The notes below the pieces were generated by a model. The model was not told the origin of the DNA. It worked only from the letters and a program-made list of their open reading frames with translations, and did not search any database. Shown one piece after another: positions 27,002 through 34,168 of a stretch of 64,000 nucleotides of DNA. The stretch is from assembly GCA_910586395.1 (NCBI GenBank), contig CAJUFX010000004.1, positions 61,898-125,897 on the forward strand, in the 5' to 3' direction. The position numbers were made by a program, and so were the translations under genes. The stretch comes from an uncultured Bacteroidales bacterium. GTDB lineage: Bacteria; Bacteroidota; Bacteroidia; Bacteroidales; P3. The first letter of the stretch is position 1, and the number at the start of each line of letters is the position of its first letter.

Positions 27002-28645
27002 ATGCAAAAGCAACGCCCCATCTACGCCATCGGACACCGTAATCCCGACACCGACTCCATCTGCGCGGCCATCAGCTACGCCCACCTCAAAACGGAACTG
27101 GGTGCCAACGTCGTGCCGGCACGGGCCGGTTCCATCAACAAGGAAACCGCCTTTGTATTGCAGTATTTCAAGACGGAAGCCCCCCTGTTGCTGGCCGACG
27201 TCTATCCGCGTGTGGCGGACGTCTTGACCGACTGGGAACTCACCATCAACGAACGGCAGAACCTCCGGGAACTGGCGCATATCATGGCCGGACAAGTCAA
27301 TGCCATTCCCGTCGTGAACGACGCGCGGGACTTGGTGGGCATGGTCACGGTAAGCGATGTGGCCAGACGCTATTTCGAGGACGTGGGCATGCAGAAATTC
27401 TCGGAATTCAAGGTCTCGCTGGCCGAGATGGCGCATGTCTGCGACGCCACCGAAGTGGTGGCCGGCGACCTGAATCAAATCGTGGCGGGCGAAGTTCGGA
27501 TTGCCGCCGGCAGCCTGCAGACCGTCCAAAACAACGTGACGCCCGGCGACGTGGTCTTGGTGGGCGACCGGACGCAACAGATCATGACGGCCTGTATAGA
27601 GGGGGGCGTCATCTGCCTGCTGGTGAGCGGCAACGGCGCCGTACCGGACGAGGTCATAACGGCCGCCCGGCAGCACGGTACCGTCATCCTCTCCGCCCCG
27701 CACGACACTTACACCTGCGCGCGGCTCATCAACCAATGCGTGCCGGTATCGTCCATCATGAAAAGGGACGTCATCAGCTTCAAGCCCACGGAAATGCTGA
27801 GCGACGTAAGGGGCATCATGGAAAAGCACAAGCACCATTACTATCCCGTCGTGGAACACCGCAAACTCGTGGGCATGCTGAGCGGCGCTTCGGTGCTGGT
27901 GCCGGAAAAGACCAAACTGATTTTGGTGGATCACAACGAGCGCAGCCAGGCGGTGGAGGGCATCGAACACGCGCAGATCCTCGAAATCATCGACCACCAC
28001 CGCCTGGGCGGCATACAGACCAACGAGCCTATCTTCACGCGACAGGACCCGGTGGGTTGCACCTGCACCATCGTGGCCGACATGCACCTGCACCGCCAGG
28101 TGCCCATCCCGCCTCAAATCGCGGGCCTGATGCTCTCGGCCATCCTCTCCGACACCGTGCTGTTTAAGTCGCCCACCTGCACGCCGCACGACCGGGAAAT
28201 GGCCCAATACCTTTCCAAAATCGCCGGCGTGGATATACAGGCCTACGGCAAGGAATTGCTCAAAGCCGGGTCGGATATCAGCAACATGACGCCGGAAGAG
28301 ATGTCGAAAAACGACATGAAGGAGTTTTTGGTGGGCCGTTACCGCGTCAGCGTCAGCCAATGTTCGGTATGGGAACGCCAGCAAGTGCTGGACCGCAAGG
28401 ACGAGATTCTGGAAGCGTTAGAGAAGATGCGGATCAAACGGGGCTACGACCTCTCCTGCATCATGATTACCGATGTGTCGGAAGAGGCTTCCGCCCTGTT
28501 GTTTACCGGCGAACCCAAAAAGTTGATCGCCGAGGCCTTCAACTGCGAGCCCGACCGCAACATTGTCCTGCTGCAAGGTGTCATGTCGCGGAAGAAACAA
28601 GTGATTCCGCCGCTGTTGGAAGCGGCCAAGATTTTGGGGCTGTAG
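27002..28645 (+). CDS. ppaC: Manganese-dependent inorganic pyrophosphatase with CBS and DRTGG domains
   Basis: A 547-residue protein. I start at MQKQRPIYAIGHRNPDTDS; a longer frame begins at a non-ATG codon before the -7 box. The DHH-family catalytic motifs are GHRNPDTDSICAA (about 10-22) and LEIIDHHRLGG (about 330). A pair of CBS domains brackets a DRTGG domain in the insert (about 75-300), the layout of nucleotide-regulated family II pyrophosphatases. The C-terminal DHHA2 domain is around 440-547. It hydrolyses pyrophosphate in the cytoplasm; the CBS insert usually confers adenine-nucleotide control. Confidence 0.9.
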   Translation: MQKQRPIYAIGHRNPDTDSICAAISYAHLKTELGANVVPARAGSINKETAFVLQYFKTEAPLLLADVYPRVADVLTDWELTINERQNLRELAHIMAGQVNAIPVVNDARDLVGMVTVSDVARRYFEDVGMQKFSEFKVSLAEMAHVCDATEVVAGDLNQIVAGEVRIAAGSLQTVQNNVTPGDVVLVGDRTQQIMTACIEGGVICLLVSGNGAVPDEVITAARQHGTVILSAPHDTYTCARLINQCVPVSSIMKRDVISFKPTEMLSDVRGIMEKHKHHYYPVVEHRKLVGMLSGASVLVPEKTKLILVDHNERSQAVEGIEHAQILEIIDHHRLGGIQTNEPIFTRQDPVGCTCTIVADMHLHRQVPIPPQIAGLMLSAILSDTVLFKSPTCTPHDREMAQYLSKIAGVDIQAYGKELLKAGSDISNMTPEEMSKNDMKEFLVGRYRVSVSQCSVWERQQVLDRKDEILEALEKMRIKRGYDLSCIMITDVSEEASALLFTGEPKKLIAEAFNCEPDRNIVLLQGVMSRKKQVIPPLLEAAKILGL

Positions 28646-28668
28646 TTTTGGAATGTAAGCACGACGAG

Positions 28669-28822
28669 GCGACGAGGCGGCGTGGAGGCGATGAGGCACG
28701 ACAAGGCGTGGCGACGCGAAGCGGTCTATGTGGTGTAAAGCGACGAGGCGGCGTGGAGCCGATGAGGCACGACAAGGCGTGGCGACGCGAAGCGGTCTAT
28801 GTGGTGTAAAGCGACGAGGCGG
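28669..28822. repeat. 71-bp tandem repeat, two and a fraction units
   Basis: Units begin at 28669, 28740 and 28811 with GCGACGAGGCGG. The first two are almost identical (one G/C change), and the third is cut off after 12 bases. The array lies between the pyrophosphatase gene and the left attachment site. It is not a CRISPR: there are no variable spacers. Confidence 0.85.
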
Positions 28823-28832
28823 GAAAATAATA

Positions 28833-28859
28833 AAGGGCGACCCGGAACGGCTGCCCTTT
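28833..28859. terminator. Possible hairpin terminator next to attL
   Basis: AAAGGGC and GCCCTTT form a 7-bp stem around a 13-nt loop, just outside the left attachment repeat. The T run is short, so it is a weak candidate. Confidence 0.35.
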
Positions 28860-28863
28860 GAAA

Positions 28864-28878
28864 TGTGGTCCCACTTGG
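28864..28878. other. Left attachment site (attL core)
   Basis: TGTGGTCCCACTTGG is identical to 47349-47363 at the tRNA 3' end. The flanking bases differ on both sides. Confidence 0.85.
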
Positions 28879-28918
28879 AACGTTTATATTTTGATAATCT
28901 GTTATTTATATTTCAGTC

Positions 28919-28931
28919 GTTCGATTTTTAT
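28919..28931. promoter_or_regulatory. Extra operator-like half site
   Basis: GTTCGATTTTTAT is identical over 13 bp to the left arm of the operator at 29327-29339 upstream of the repressor. This copy lies just past the repressor's stop codon, between it and attL. In the excised circle it would lie between repressor and integrase. Confidence 0.45.
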
Positions 28932-28948
28932 CGCAGCCTGGCCGATTG

Positions 28949-29320
28949 TTATTTATGTTTTAATAGGTTTATAATTTCGTCTTTGGCGGCCAAAAGTTCT
29001 TCAAGATGCTTGATTTCGCTCTTGAGCCGGGTTACTTCCGATGCGTCCGTACTGACGTGGATGGGCGAATGATCGATGGTGTTGGTGTGGCCGTTTTGCA
29101 CATGGCCAATGCCGCCATCACGGAGCATATTGCCTTCTCCGCGAATAACCCATTCGATATTTAAATCATCGAAACTATTAGATATTATCAGCAGATTATC
29201 GACACTCAAACTACTTCCCGCTTTTAGAAAGCCGTTTGACAAGCCTGTCCTCTTCGAAAAGGCATACTGCGTAATACCTTTTTTTTCAATATATTGTAAT
29301 ATCCGCTCTTTGGGTGTCAT
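28949..29320 (-). CDS. Phage-type repressor with XRE-family HTH
   Basis: A 123-residue protein. Residues 1-65 form an HTH domain (RILQYIEKKGITQYAFSKRTGLSNGFL) followed by IEWVIRGEGNML, the usual form of Bacteroidetes prophage/mobile-element repressors. Residues 95-122 are a short leucine-rich coiled coil (RLKSEIKHLEELLAAKDEI) for dimerisation. It is the only leftward gene at the left end and is divergent from the small DNA-binding genes. An inverted-repeat operator lies in the 88-bp gap. It probably maintains lysogeny. Confidence 0.85.
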   Translation of the reverse strand: MTPKERILQYIEKKGITQYAFSKRTGLSNGFLKAGSSLSVDNLLIISNSFDDLNIEWVIRGEGNMLRDGGIGHVQNGHTNTIDHSPIHVSTDASEVTRLKSEIKHLEELLAAKDEIINLLKHK

Positions 29321-29329
29321 AAAAATGTT

Positions 29330-29370
29330 CGATTTTTATTTGGCGTATTCGATAAAAATCGCGTATTTTG
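29330..29370 (+). promoter_or_regulatory. Repressor operator overlapping the early promoter
   Basis: A perfect 10-bp inverted repeat, CGATTTTTAT (29330-29339) and ATAAAAATCG (29352-29361), with a 12-nt spacer. It covers TTTG at 29339-29342 and abuts TATTTTG at 29364-29370, which together form a -33/-7 pair 21 bp apart for the rightward early genes. Binding here would block that promoter and lies 10 bp from the repressor's own start. Confidence 0.65.
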
Positions 29371-29408
29371 TCCTATCCAATCACAAATATAACAAAAAAA
29401 AACAAAAA

Positions 29409-29636
29409 ATGACTGCAACTATCACAAAACGGGTGCTTTTGGCACCGGATCTTCGCCGGTTACTGGGCATCACCCACAGCGAACAGTTTGACCGGGTTCT
29501 GCCGGAATTGGTCAAATTCGGCGCGTTCAAGCCGGCCGGCATGCGCTGGCGTATGTACGAAGATGATTTTGAACGTTACTTAGATGCCAAGCGGGCCGAA
29601 GCGGCGGCTAAGTTGGCGGAAAGGAGGGCGTTATGA
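29409..29636 (+). CDS. Small DNA-binding-like protein, early gene
   Basis: A 75-residue protein beginning MTATITKRVLLAPDLRRLLG; the longer frame upstream would run through the operator. Its pattern (a short helix, then VLPELVKFGAFKPAGMRWRMYEDDFERYL) resembles the helix/wing proteins of the excisionase/MerR-like class seen next to repressors in Bacteroidetes elements. It is the first gene of the rightward transcript and overlaps the next gene by 4 nt (ATGA). Function is inferred from place only. Confidence 0.65.
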   Translation: MTATITKRVLLAPDLRRLLGITHSEQFDRVLPELVKFGAFKPAGMRWRMYEDDFERYLDAKRAEAAAKLAERRAL

Positions 29637-29908
29637 CGCCGGAAGAACTTTCGGACGGCATAGCGGCCATGTTGGCCGCCGGCTCCGACACGAAGCCTAA
29701 ACTGCCGCACAACAGCAAGGCGGTTATCCTGAATGCTAAAGAAATATGCGAACGCTTGAAAATCAGTCAGCGTACCCTGTACCGCCGCCTGGCCACGGAT
29801 TGGGGCAGCGGCTACTGGTTTTTTAAGATCAATGATAAATGGCATATCCGGGAATCGCACCTGGAGGACCTTATCGGCTTGATGGAAACAGGTCAGATAA
29901 AGGTTTGA
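29633..29908 (+). CDS. Helix-turn-helix protein (excisionase/MerR-like)
   Basis: A 91-residue protein with an HTH at about 32-60 (LNAKEICERLKISQRTLYRRL) followed by WFFKINDKWHIRESHLEDLI, the wing and short helix typical of excisionase-type DNA-binding proteins. It is translationally coupled to the preceding 75-residue gene. Likely a directionality factor or early regulator. Confidence 0.75.
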   Translation: MTPEELSDGIAAMLAAGSDTKPKLPHNSKAVILNAKEICERLKISQRTLYRRLATDWGSGYWFFKINDKWHIRESHLEDLIGLMETGQIKV

Positions 29909-30109
29909 CGACACACCGGCGGAGGGGTCTGCCGGCTTACCCCCGATGGCGATAGCTGTAGGGTTTGGCCGCTGTGGCGAGGGATCGCCCGGCGGTCTCG
30001 ATGGCGGGCGCGCCTGATACGCGAACGAACGGTGGGCGGCACGAGCGTCCCTCCAGCTGGACCCGGAGGGGGCACACCCGCTCGGAACGCTAAGTAAAGA
30101 CACAACATT
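29909..30109. other. GC-rich non-coding gap in the early region
   Basis: About 200 bp, markedly more GC-rich than the surrounding genes, with a short hairpin (CCGGC at 29916 and GCCGG at 29931) and several runs of G and C. No gene is supported. Its place ahead of the replication genes makes it a possible origin or leader. Confidence 0.35.
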
Positions 30110-30703
30110 ATGGAAGAATTTCAGACGATGAATGGCATAATAGACGCTGCATGCGAACGAGCTAAGAGGTTAGTGCAGCATCCTTGTTGTTTCGAACTAG
30201 AAGAACAATCCGGCGGCCTGGTGCTTCGTGCTGTGGCCATTTGCAACGGCACCGCATATAAGAGCAAGGAGCAGCGGCTGGGACGGAATCGGGAGCAACT
30301 GGCGGTGGCCCTGTGCCTGCATAGCCTGACGGCCCGGCTGATTACGCTGATGCACAATCAGCGCGAAATGGCCTATGATATTATCGCGAAACGGAATTGC
30401 GGCATACAGGGGGACCGTTTGGCTTCGTTAGGGCACTTGTGGCGCTGGATTGAACGATATGGCAAACGTGTGGACTGGAACACCGGGAACGTGAAAGACC
30501 GGTGGGCTGATTATACGCGCTCCCTGCGGGGCATTATCTGCGATTTGGAAAACATTGAGCCAGCTAAGGCATCGCCATTTTACGACAACTATAAAGGAAA
30601 GTTTTTCACAATTTACACGATAGCAATGCTTTGTGACGACATAGACAGTTTTCCCGGGATGATTCCGGAGGTGTTGCCGGCGGAGCAGTTGAGCCTGTTT
30701 TAA
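30110..30703 (+). CDS. Unknown protein ending in a sliding-clamp-binding motif
   Basis: A 197-residue, mostly helical protein of no family I recognise. Its last residues are AEQLSLF, an exact match to the canonical bacterial beta-clamp binding pentapeptide QL(S/D)LF. In such a short protein, placed at the C-terminus and beside Rep and SSB genes, this suggests it is tethered to the host replication clamp. Two cysteines early (HPCCFE) and a segment DRWADYTRSLRG are notable. It could recruit host polymerase to the element or regulate replication; both are inferences. Confidence 0.7.
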   Translation: MEEFQTMNGIIDAACERAKRLVQHPCCFELEEQSGGLVLRAVAICNGTAYKSKEQRLGRNREQLAVALCLHSLTARLITLMHNQREMAYDIIAKRNCGIQGDRLASLGHLWRWIERYGKRVDWNTGNVKDRWADYTRSLRGIICDLENIEPAKASPFYDNYKGKFFTIYTIAMLCDDIDSFPGMIPEVLPAEQLSLF

Positions 30704-30789
30704 CGGGCTTTGAAAATCAGTCGTTTGCCCCTTCCTCGATAATAAGGGATACTCGTTCCAAGAAAAAGGGCTGTAAAGTGAATAGAAAA

Positions 30790-31083
30790 ATGAAGCGAAA
30801 TCGATGGTACATATCGGGTCAGATTACGGGCCTGCCCTACGCCCAGGCGTGGGATAACTTCGTCCGGGCGGAACGGGCGGTTTACGAACTGGGCGGCGTG
30901 CCGGTCAACCCGATGCGGTTCTGTATGCCGCGCTGGAGCTGGCGGCGCTGCATGACGCTCTGTATTTGGAAACTGTTGTGGTGCCGTTTCGTGGCCATGC
31001 AACCGAACTGGCCCGTGAGCCGGGGCGCCCGCATAGAGCGGCGGATCGCCCTATGGTTGGATAAAACGATCCTGTACCTGTAA
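30790..31083 (+). CDS. DUF4406-like protein (nucleoside 2-deoxyribosyltransferase-like fold)
   Basis: A 97-residue protein. WYISGQITGLPYAQAWDNF at the start, the following AERAVYELGGVPVNPM, and the closing SRGARIERRIALWLDKTI match the DUF4406 pattern of phage-encoded proteins related to nucleoside 2-deoxyribosyltransferases. The start at 30790 is the first ATG. The middle is rich in Trp/Cys/Arg and more diverged, but both ends are in one frame, so no frameshift. It may act on nucleotides; this is unproven. One base separates it from the Rep gene. Confidence 0.7.
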   Translation: MKRNRWYISGQITGLPYAQAWDNFVRAERAVYELGGVPVNPMRFCMPRWSWRRCMTLCIWKLLWCRFVAMQPNWPVSRGARIERRIALWLDKTILYL

Positions 31084-31084
31084 C

Positions 31085-32422
31085 ATGAAGCCCGTCAATC
31101 ACAACGGCAAGAAAAGCAACGTGATTTCGGTGCTGAAGCGTAAGAATATGCGTTTGGCTAAGGATATAGAGGAAATGGACCGCACGGGCTTGACGCCCTT
31201 GCAGTCGGAGTTCATGGATAAGTTGCAGCACAACCTGCGCGTTTGCGCCTGTCCGAGCCTGTACAGCCAGGGCATGACCACCGGCCGCACCAACTATGTG
31301 GCCTCTATCCGCTGTGATGACAAGTGTTGTTTTATCTGCAACTTCGCCCGGCAGAAGATGGTGCGCCGGCGGTATATGGCGTGGTTTCAGGAAAACCAAA
31401 AGATACTGGTGCTTCAGGATGCGCGCGGCCGGCTGCGCTACTCGACCCGGGCGCAACGCGACAAGTGGCCGGAGTGCCGCCAGGTGGCGGAGGTGGAATA
31501 CGACCTGATGCACCTGACGCTGTCGGTACCGCACTACCCGGACAAAGGCTTCCGGGGCGAACGGTATTACTACGACACCATAGCGGCCCTGTACCACCGG
31601 CTGCGGAACAAGCTGCCATACTTCCGCGACAACGTGATTGGCGGCGAATACGGCATAGAGACGACCAACCCGGACAACCTGCACATCCATATCCATTCGC
31701 TGCTGCTGGTCAAGCGCAAGCGTCAGAGCCGGAACCTGCTGCACTACGAGATATTGCGCGAATGGAACCGCATTACCGCCAACCCGGACAACCCGCGTAC
31801 GGAGATAGAGCCCGGGCAATATCCGTCGGTCAAGGCCGGCAACCGGCTTATCGACGACGACTATGTGGCCGCGCTCGACCCGAAAGGGGCCACAATTATA
31901 GGACTGGAGGTCATCTATACGATCGATCCGGTAACCGGAGAAAAGGTGCGGGCCACCGAGTGGAACAGCGAGGCGATGATACGGGCCGTGATGGAGACAA
32001 TCAGTTATCATTTCAGTCCGCAGACGTTCGACAAATCGACGGGGGGATTTGACCTGGCGTTGCTGGCCGAGATAAAGCCGGTTATCTACCGAAAACAACT
32101 GTACCGTAAATTCGGCGTGCTGCACGGCGAAGCCGCGTTGAACATCCGGGTGGAGGCTGCCGATGGAGAACCCGGGGAACTGGACGTGATGCAGCGCGTG
32201 AACATAGGCGATGCCGTTCTGGACGAGGAGACCGGCGAACTCATCGAGGAGCCAAAACGATTTGTGCTGACAAGTCCGAATTACGTCTTCCATGACCCGG
32301 ACGACAACTATAAGATACACCTGAGCCGCGCCGGCCGCCAGGAAGCACGGAACCTGAAAGCGCACACGACCGTACAGGCGTTGCTCGAACTCAAACAGAT
32401 CATCAAGGATTCATGCAAATGA
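31085..32422 (+). CDS. rep: Rolling-circle replication initiator (HUH endonuclease)
   Basis: A 445-residue protein with rolling-circle Rep motifs in order: a zinc-type cysteine cluster CDDKCCFIC (77-85), motif I MHLTLSV (142-148), and motif II NLHIHIHSLLLV (198-209) with histidines at 200, 202 and 204 for metal binding. Candidate catalytic tyrosines follow at 308 (TISYHF) and 335/340 (VIYRKQLYRKFG). It should nick one strand at the double-strand origin and covalently hold the 5' end. It is followed 36 nt later by the SSB gene. Rep of this kind is used by small plasmids, ssDNA phages and PM2-type dsDNA phages. Confidence 0.85.
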   Translation: MKPVNHNGKKSNVISVLKRKNMRLAKDIEEMDRTGLTPLQSEFMDKLQHNLRVCACPSLYSQGMTTGRTNYVASIRCDDKCCFICNFARQKMVRRRYMAWFQENQKILVLQDARGRLRYSTRAQRDKWPECRQVAEVEYDLMHLTLSVPHYPDKGFRGERYYYDTIAALYHRLRNKLPYFRDNVIGGEYGIETTNPDNLHIHIHSLLLVKRKRQSRNLLHYEILREWNRITANPDNPRTEIEPGQYPSVKAGNRLIDDDYVAALDPKGATIIGLEVIYTIDPVTGEKVRATEWNSEAMIRAVMETISYHFSPQTFDKSTGGFDLALLAEIKPVIYRKQLYRKFGVLHGEAALNIRVEAADGEPGELDVMQRVNIGDAVLDEETGELIEEPKRFVLTSPNYVFHDPDDNYKIHLSRAGRQEARNLKAHTTVQALLELKQIIKDSCK

Positions 32423-32458
32423 TCATAAAACAATTATTAACCTAAAATCTTAAAAATC

Positions 32459-33325
32459 ATGCAAAAATTATTGGCAATCGGAACGGTCGGCAAGAAGATC
32501 GCCGTTTCGGGAAGCGAACGGTCCCGCAAGTTCGAATTTTGGTTGAACGTGAACGAGACCCGCACGGATGCGGACGGCAAGGCCTACACGGTGACGACGC
32601 CGGTACACTGCACGGCGTTCCGGCCGCTGTCGGACGAGGAGTTTGGCAAGCGGCTTACGCCCGGCTGCGGTGCTATTGTGCGCGGCTTGGCGGAACCGCT
32701 GCTGGTGGCGCGCGACGGCAAGCAGTTCGGCGCCCTGAGCATCCGGTATGCGGACGTGCATGTGGTCGGCCGGGACGTACAAGCCGGCATGAGCGTGTCG
32801 GCCGTCGGCTACGTGGGCATGGCCGATACCAATACGGTAAACGAAATGCAGGTCTGCAATTTCTCGATGGCGGAGAACCTGTTGGATAAGCAGACCGGCG
32901 AAACCCGCGCCCTGTGGATGCGCTGTGCACTGTGGCGCCGGCCGGACAAAACAAAGGTTTTCGGGTACATCGCACCCGGGACATTGGTCGCAGTCGATGG
33001 CGCGCCCTTTGTGCGCCTGTACACCGACAAGACCGGCGAAACGCGCGTGTCGCTGGAATGCCGCGTGGAGAACCTGGACCTGTTGGGCGGCAGAAAAACC
33101 GGCGATGGGGCGGCTGACGATCCGGCATCCGCGGAGGTCGGGGGCGTTTCGGATCCGGAACCGGTCGGAAGTGAGCCGGCGGCTGGGGAACAATCCGATG
33201 GCGGAAGCGTTGAGGAACCGGTCAAGAAAAAACGCAAGGCTCCGAGAATGCAACCGCCGGTAGGTATAGGTTGGAACGCGTCAACGTTCGACAGCGGGGC
33301 CGCCGCCGATGATCTGCCTTTCTGA
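32459..33325 (+). CDS. Double-OB single-stranded DNA-binding protein
   Basis: A 288-residue protein in three parts: an SSB-like OB fold (about 1-103; LLAIGTVGKKI with strands RKFEFWLNV and VHCTAFRPL), a second diverged OB fold (about 110-210; SAVGYVGMADTNTVNEMQVC with TRALWMRCALW), and an acidic/proline-rich flexible tail ending DDLPF. That ending matches the conserved SSB C-terminal tip that docks SSB partner proteins. Bacterial SSB is about 170 residues with one OB fold, so this is a fused dimer-like form. It probably coats the displaced single strand made by the Rep upstream. Confidence 0.8.
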   Translation: MQKLLAIGTVGKKIAVSGSERSRKFEFWLNVNETRTDADGKAYTVTTPVHCTAFRPLSDEEFGKRLTPGCGAIVRGLAEPLLVARDGKQFGALSIRYADVHVVGRDVQAGMSVSAVGYVGMADTNTVNEMQVCNFSMAENLLDKQTGETRALWMRCALWRRPDKTKVFGYIAPGTLVAVDGAPFVRLYTDKTGETRVSLECRVENLDLLGGRKTGDGAADDPASAEVGGVSDPEPVGSEPAAGEQSDGGSVEEPVKKKRKAPRMQPPVGIGWNASTFDSGAAADDLPF

Positions 33326-33330
33326 TGGGA

Positions 33331-33356
33331 AGCGGGCGCAAAAACGCCCGCTTTTT
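33331..33356 (+). terminator. Terminator of the replication operon
   Basis: A perfect stem AGCGGGCG / CGCCCGCT with a 6-nt loop followed by five Ts, directly after the SSB stop codon. Confidence 0.85.
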
Positions 33357-33358
33357 CG

Positions 33359-33398
33359 TATGCCATTGTATGCCATTGTGTGCCATTGTATGCCACGC
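33359..33398. repeat. Iteron-like array, 10-bp period
   Basis: Four consecutive 10-bp units of TATGCCATTG (33359, 33369, 33379 with one change, and 33389 diverging to TATGCCACGC). The exact 10-bp spacing puts them on one face of the helix. They lie between the SSB terminator and the promoter of the next gene. Confidence 0.8.
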
Positions 33399-33432
33399 AA
33401 TATTTTGTATTGCAATTAGTTGTGAAAATCGG

Positions 33433-33440
33433 TAGGTTTG
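33433..33440 (+). promoter_or_regulatory. Promoter -7 box before the LPD3-like gene
   Basis: TAGGTTTG fits TAnnTTTG. TTTG at 33404-33407 is 25 bp upstream, longer than ideal. The iteron array at 33359-33398 sits immediately before this pair. Confidence 0.45.
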
Positions 33441-33460
33441 TAAGAAATTTTGGTCAGGAT

Positions 33461-33886
33461 ATGGATAAGAAATATGTGCAGAAGGTAATACCGAGTGTAT
33501 CGACGGAACGGTATAGAAAAATGTCAGCGGTAGAATTGAGAAAAGAAGCCTTGCTGATATTTAATACAAAATGCAAAGGAACGATTGTTAGAAATTTACA
33601 TACAGGTATTCCTGTTAAGGTGGTTTCCGGCAAAAAAACAGCCTATGGTGAAGCGATATATAGCAAAAAGGTTGCAGTGATGACGGTTCTTGCATTATTG
33701 ATAGAATATGCTTGTTATTCCAATTGGGGTGCCCGTAAAGAAAAGGACAACAAAAATGTTATAGGCTATTACAATTTTAAGGCCCATGTTTTTATCGATA
33801 AAAAGAAAGAATGTGTACGATTAGCAGTCCGAGCTATGGCAGATGGGGCCTTTTATTACAATGTTGAAGTAAATAAGAAGAAATAA
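33461..33886 (+). CDS. LPD3-like (BECR-fold) polyvalent-protein-associated domain, stand-alone
   Basis: A 141-residue protein starting MDKKYVQKVIPS. Its layout resembles LPD3-type BECR domains of polyvalent proteins: GIPVKVVSGKKTAYGE with lysines, a central helix (LALLIEYACYSN), then YYNFKAHVFIDKKKECVRLAVRAM and a closing AFYYNVEVNKKK strand. Those proteins often enter the cell with phage or plasmid DNA. The gene is clearly more AT-rich than its neighbours, suggesting separate acquisition. It is flanked by iterons and a large hairpin, so it forms its own transcription unit. Assignment is from pattern only. Confidence 0.55.
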   Translation: MDKKYVQKVIPSVSTERYRKMSAVELRKEALLIFNTKCKGTIVRNLHTGIPVKVVSGKKTAYGEAIYSKKVAVMTVLALLIEYACYSNWGARKEKDNKNVIGYYNFKAHVFIDKKKECVRLAVRAMADGAFYYNVEVNKKK

Positions 33887-33889
33887 AAA

Positions 33890-33940
33890 AAAGAGTGTTG
33901 GCTTCGGGTACAGACTGGTTACTGTGGCTCAACACTCTTT
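33890..33940. other. Large structured hairpin after the LPD3-like gene
   Basis: An 11-bp perfect inverted repeat, AAAGAGTGTTG (33890-33900) and CAACACTCTTT (33930-33940), encloses 29 nt that hold a smaller hairpin (ACAG / CTGT). It could be a terminator, although no T run follows, or an origin or packaging signal. Confidence 0.55.
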
Positions 33941-34003
33941 CAAGCTTCTTGCGAGGCTCATCATCACAAAAGTACAAATAATTTCAACAAAAACAAAAAA
34001 GTT

Positions 34004-34168
34004 ATGAAACTCAAGAAGCCGATTTGCAAGATGAGCGAGGAGGATTCGCGTGCGATGGCGGCGGCTCATGCCGGCACCCGTTCGGCGAAAACCAAGAAAA
34101 CGAGAACCAAAAAGGCCGCCGGCAAAACCGGCTGCAAGAAAACGACTACTAAGAAGCGGAAGAGGTAA
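34004..34168 (+). CDS. Very basic 54-residue protein
   Basis: Starts MKLKKPICKMSEEDSRAM; from residue 29 almost every second residue is Lys, Arg or Thr (TKKTRTKKAAGKTGCKK, ending KRKR). There are about 20 basic residues and few acidic ones, the composition of DNA-condensing or histone-like tails in virus cores. It overlaps the next start codon by one base (TAATG), so the two are coupled. No family is recognised. It could condense DNA in the virion or form the tail of a nuclear-protein-like complex with the LPD1 protein (inference). Confidence 0.65.
   Translation: MKLKKPICKMSEEDSRAMAAAHAGTRSAKTKKTRTKKAAGKTGCKKTTTKKRKR

Noticed and set aside
28669..28822. Possible CRISPR-like array
   Set aside because: The units are contiguous 71-bp tandem copies without spacers, and no cas genes are nearby.
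30790..31083. Frameshift in the DUF4406-like gene
   Set aside because: The middle looked out of frame, but both the start (YISGQITGLP) and end (SRGARIERRIA) family motifs read in the same frame.
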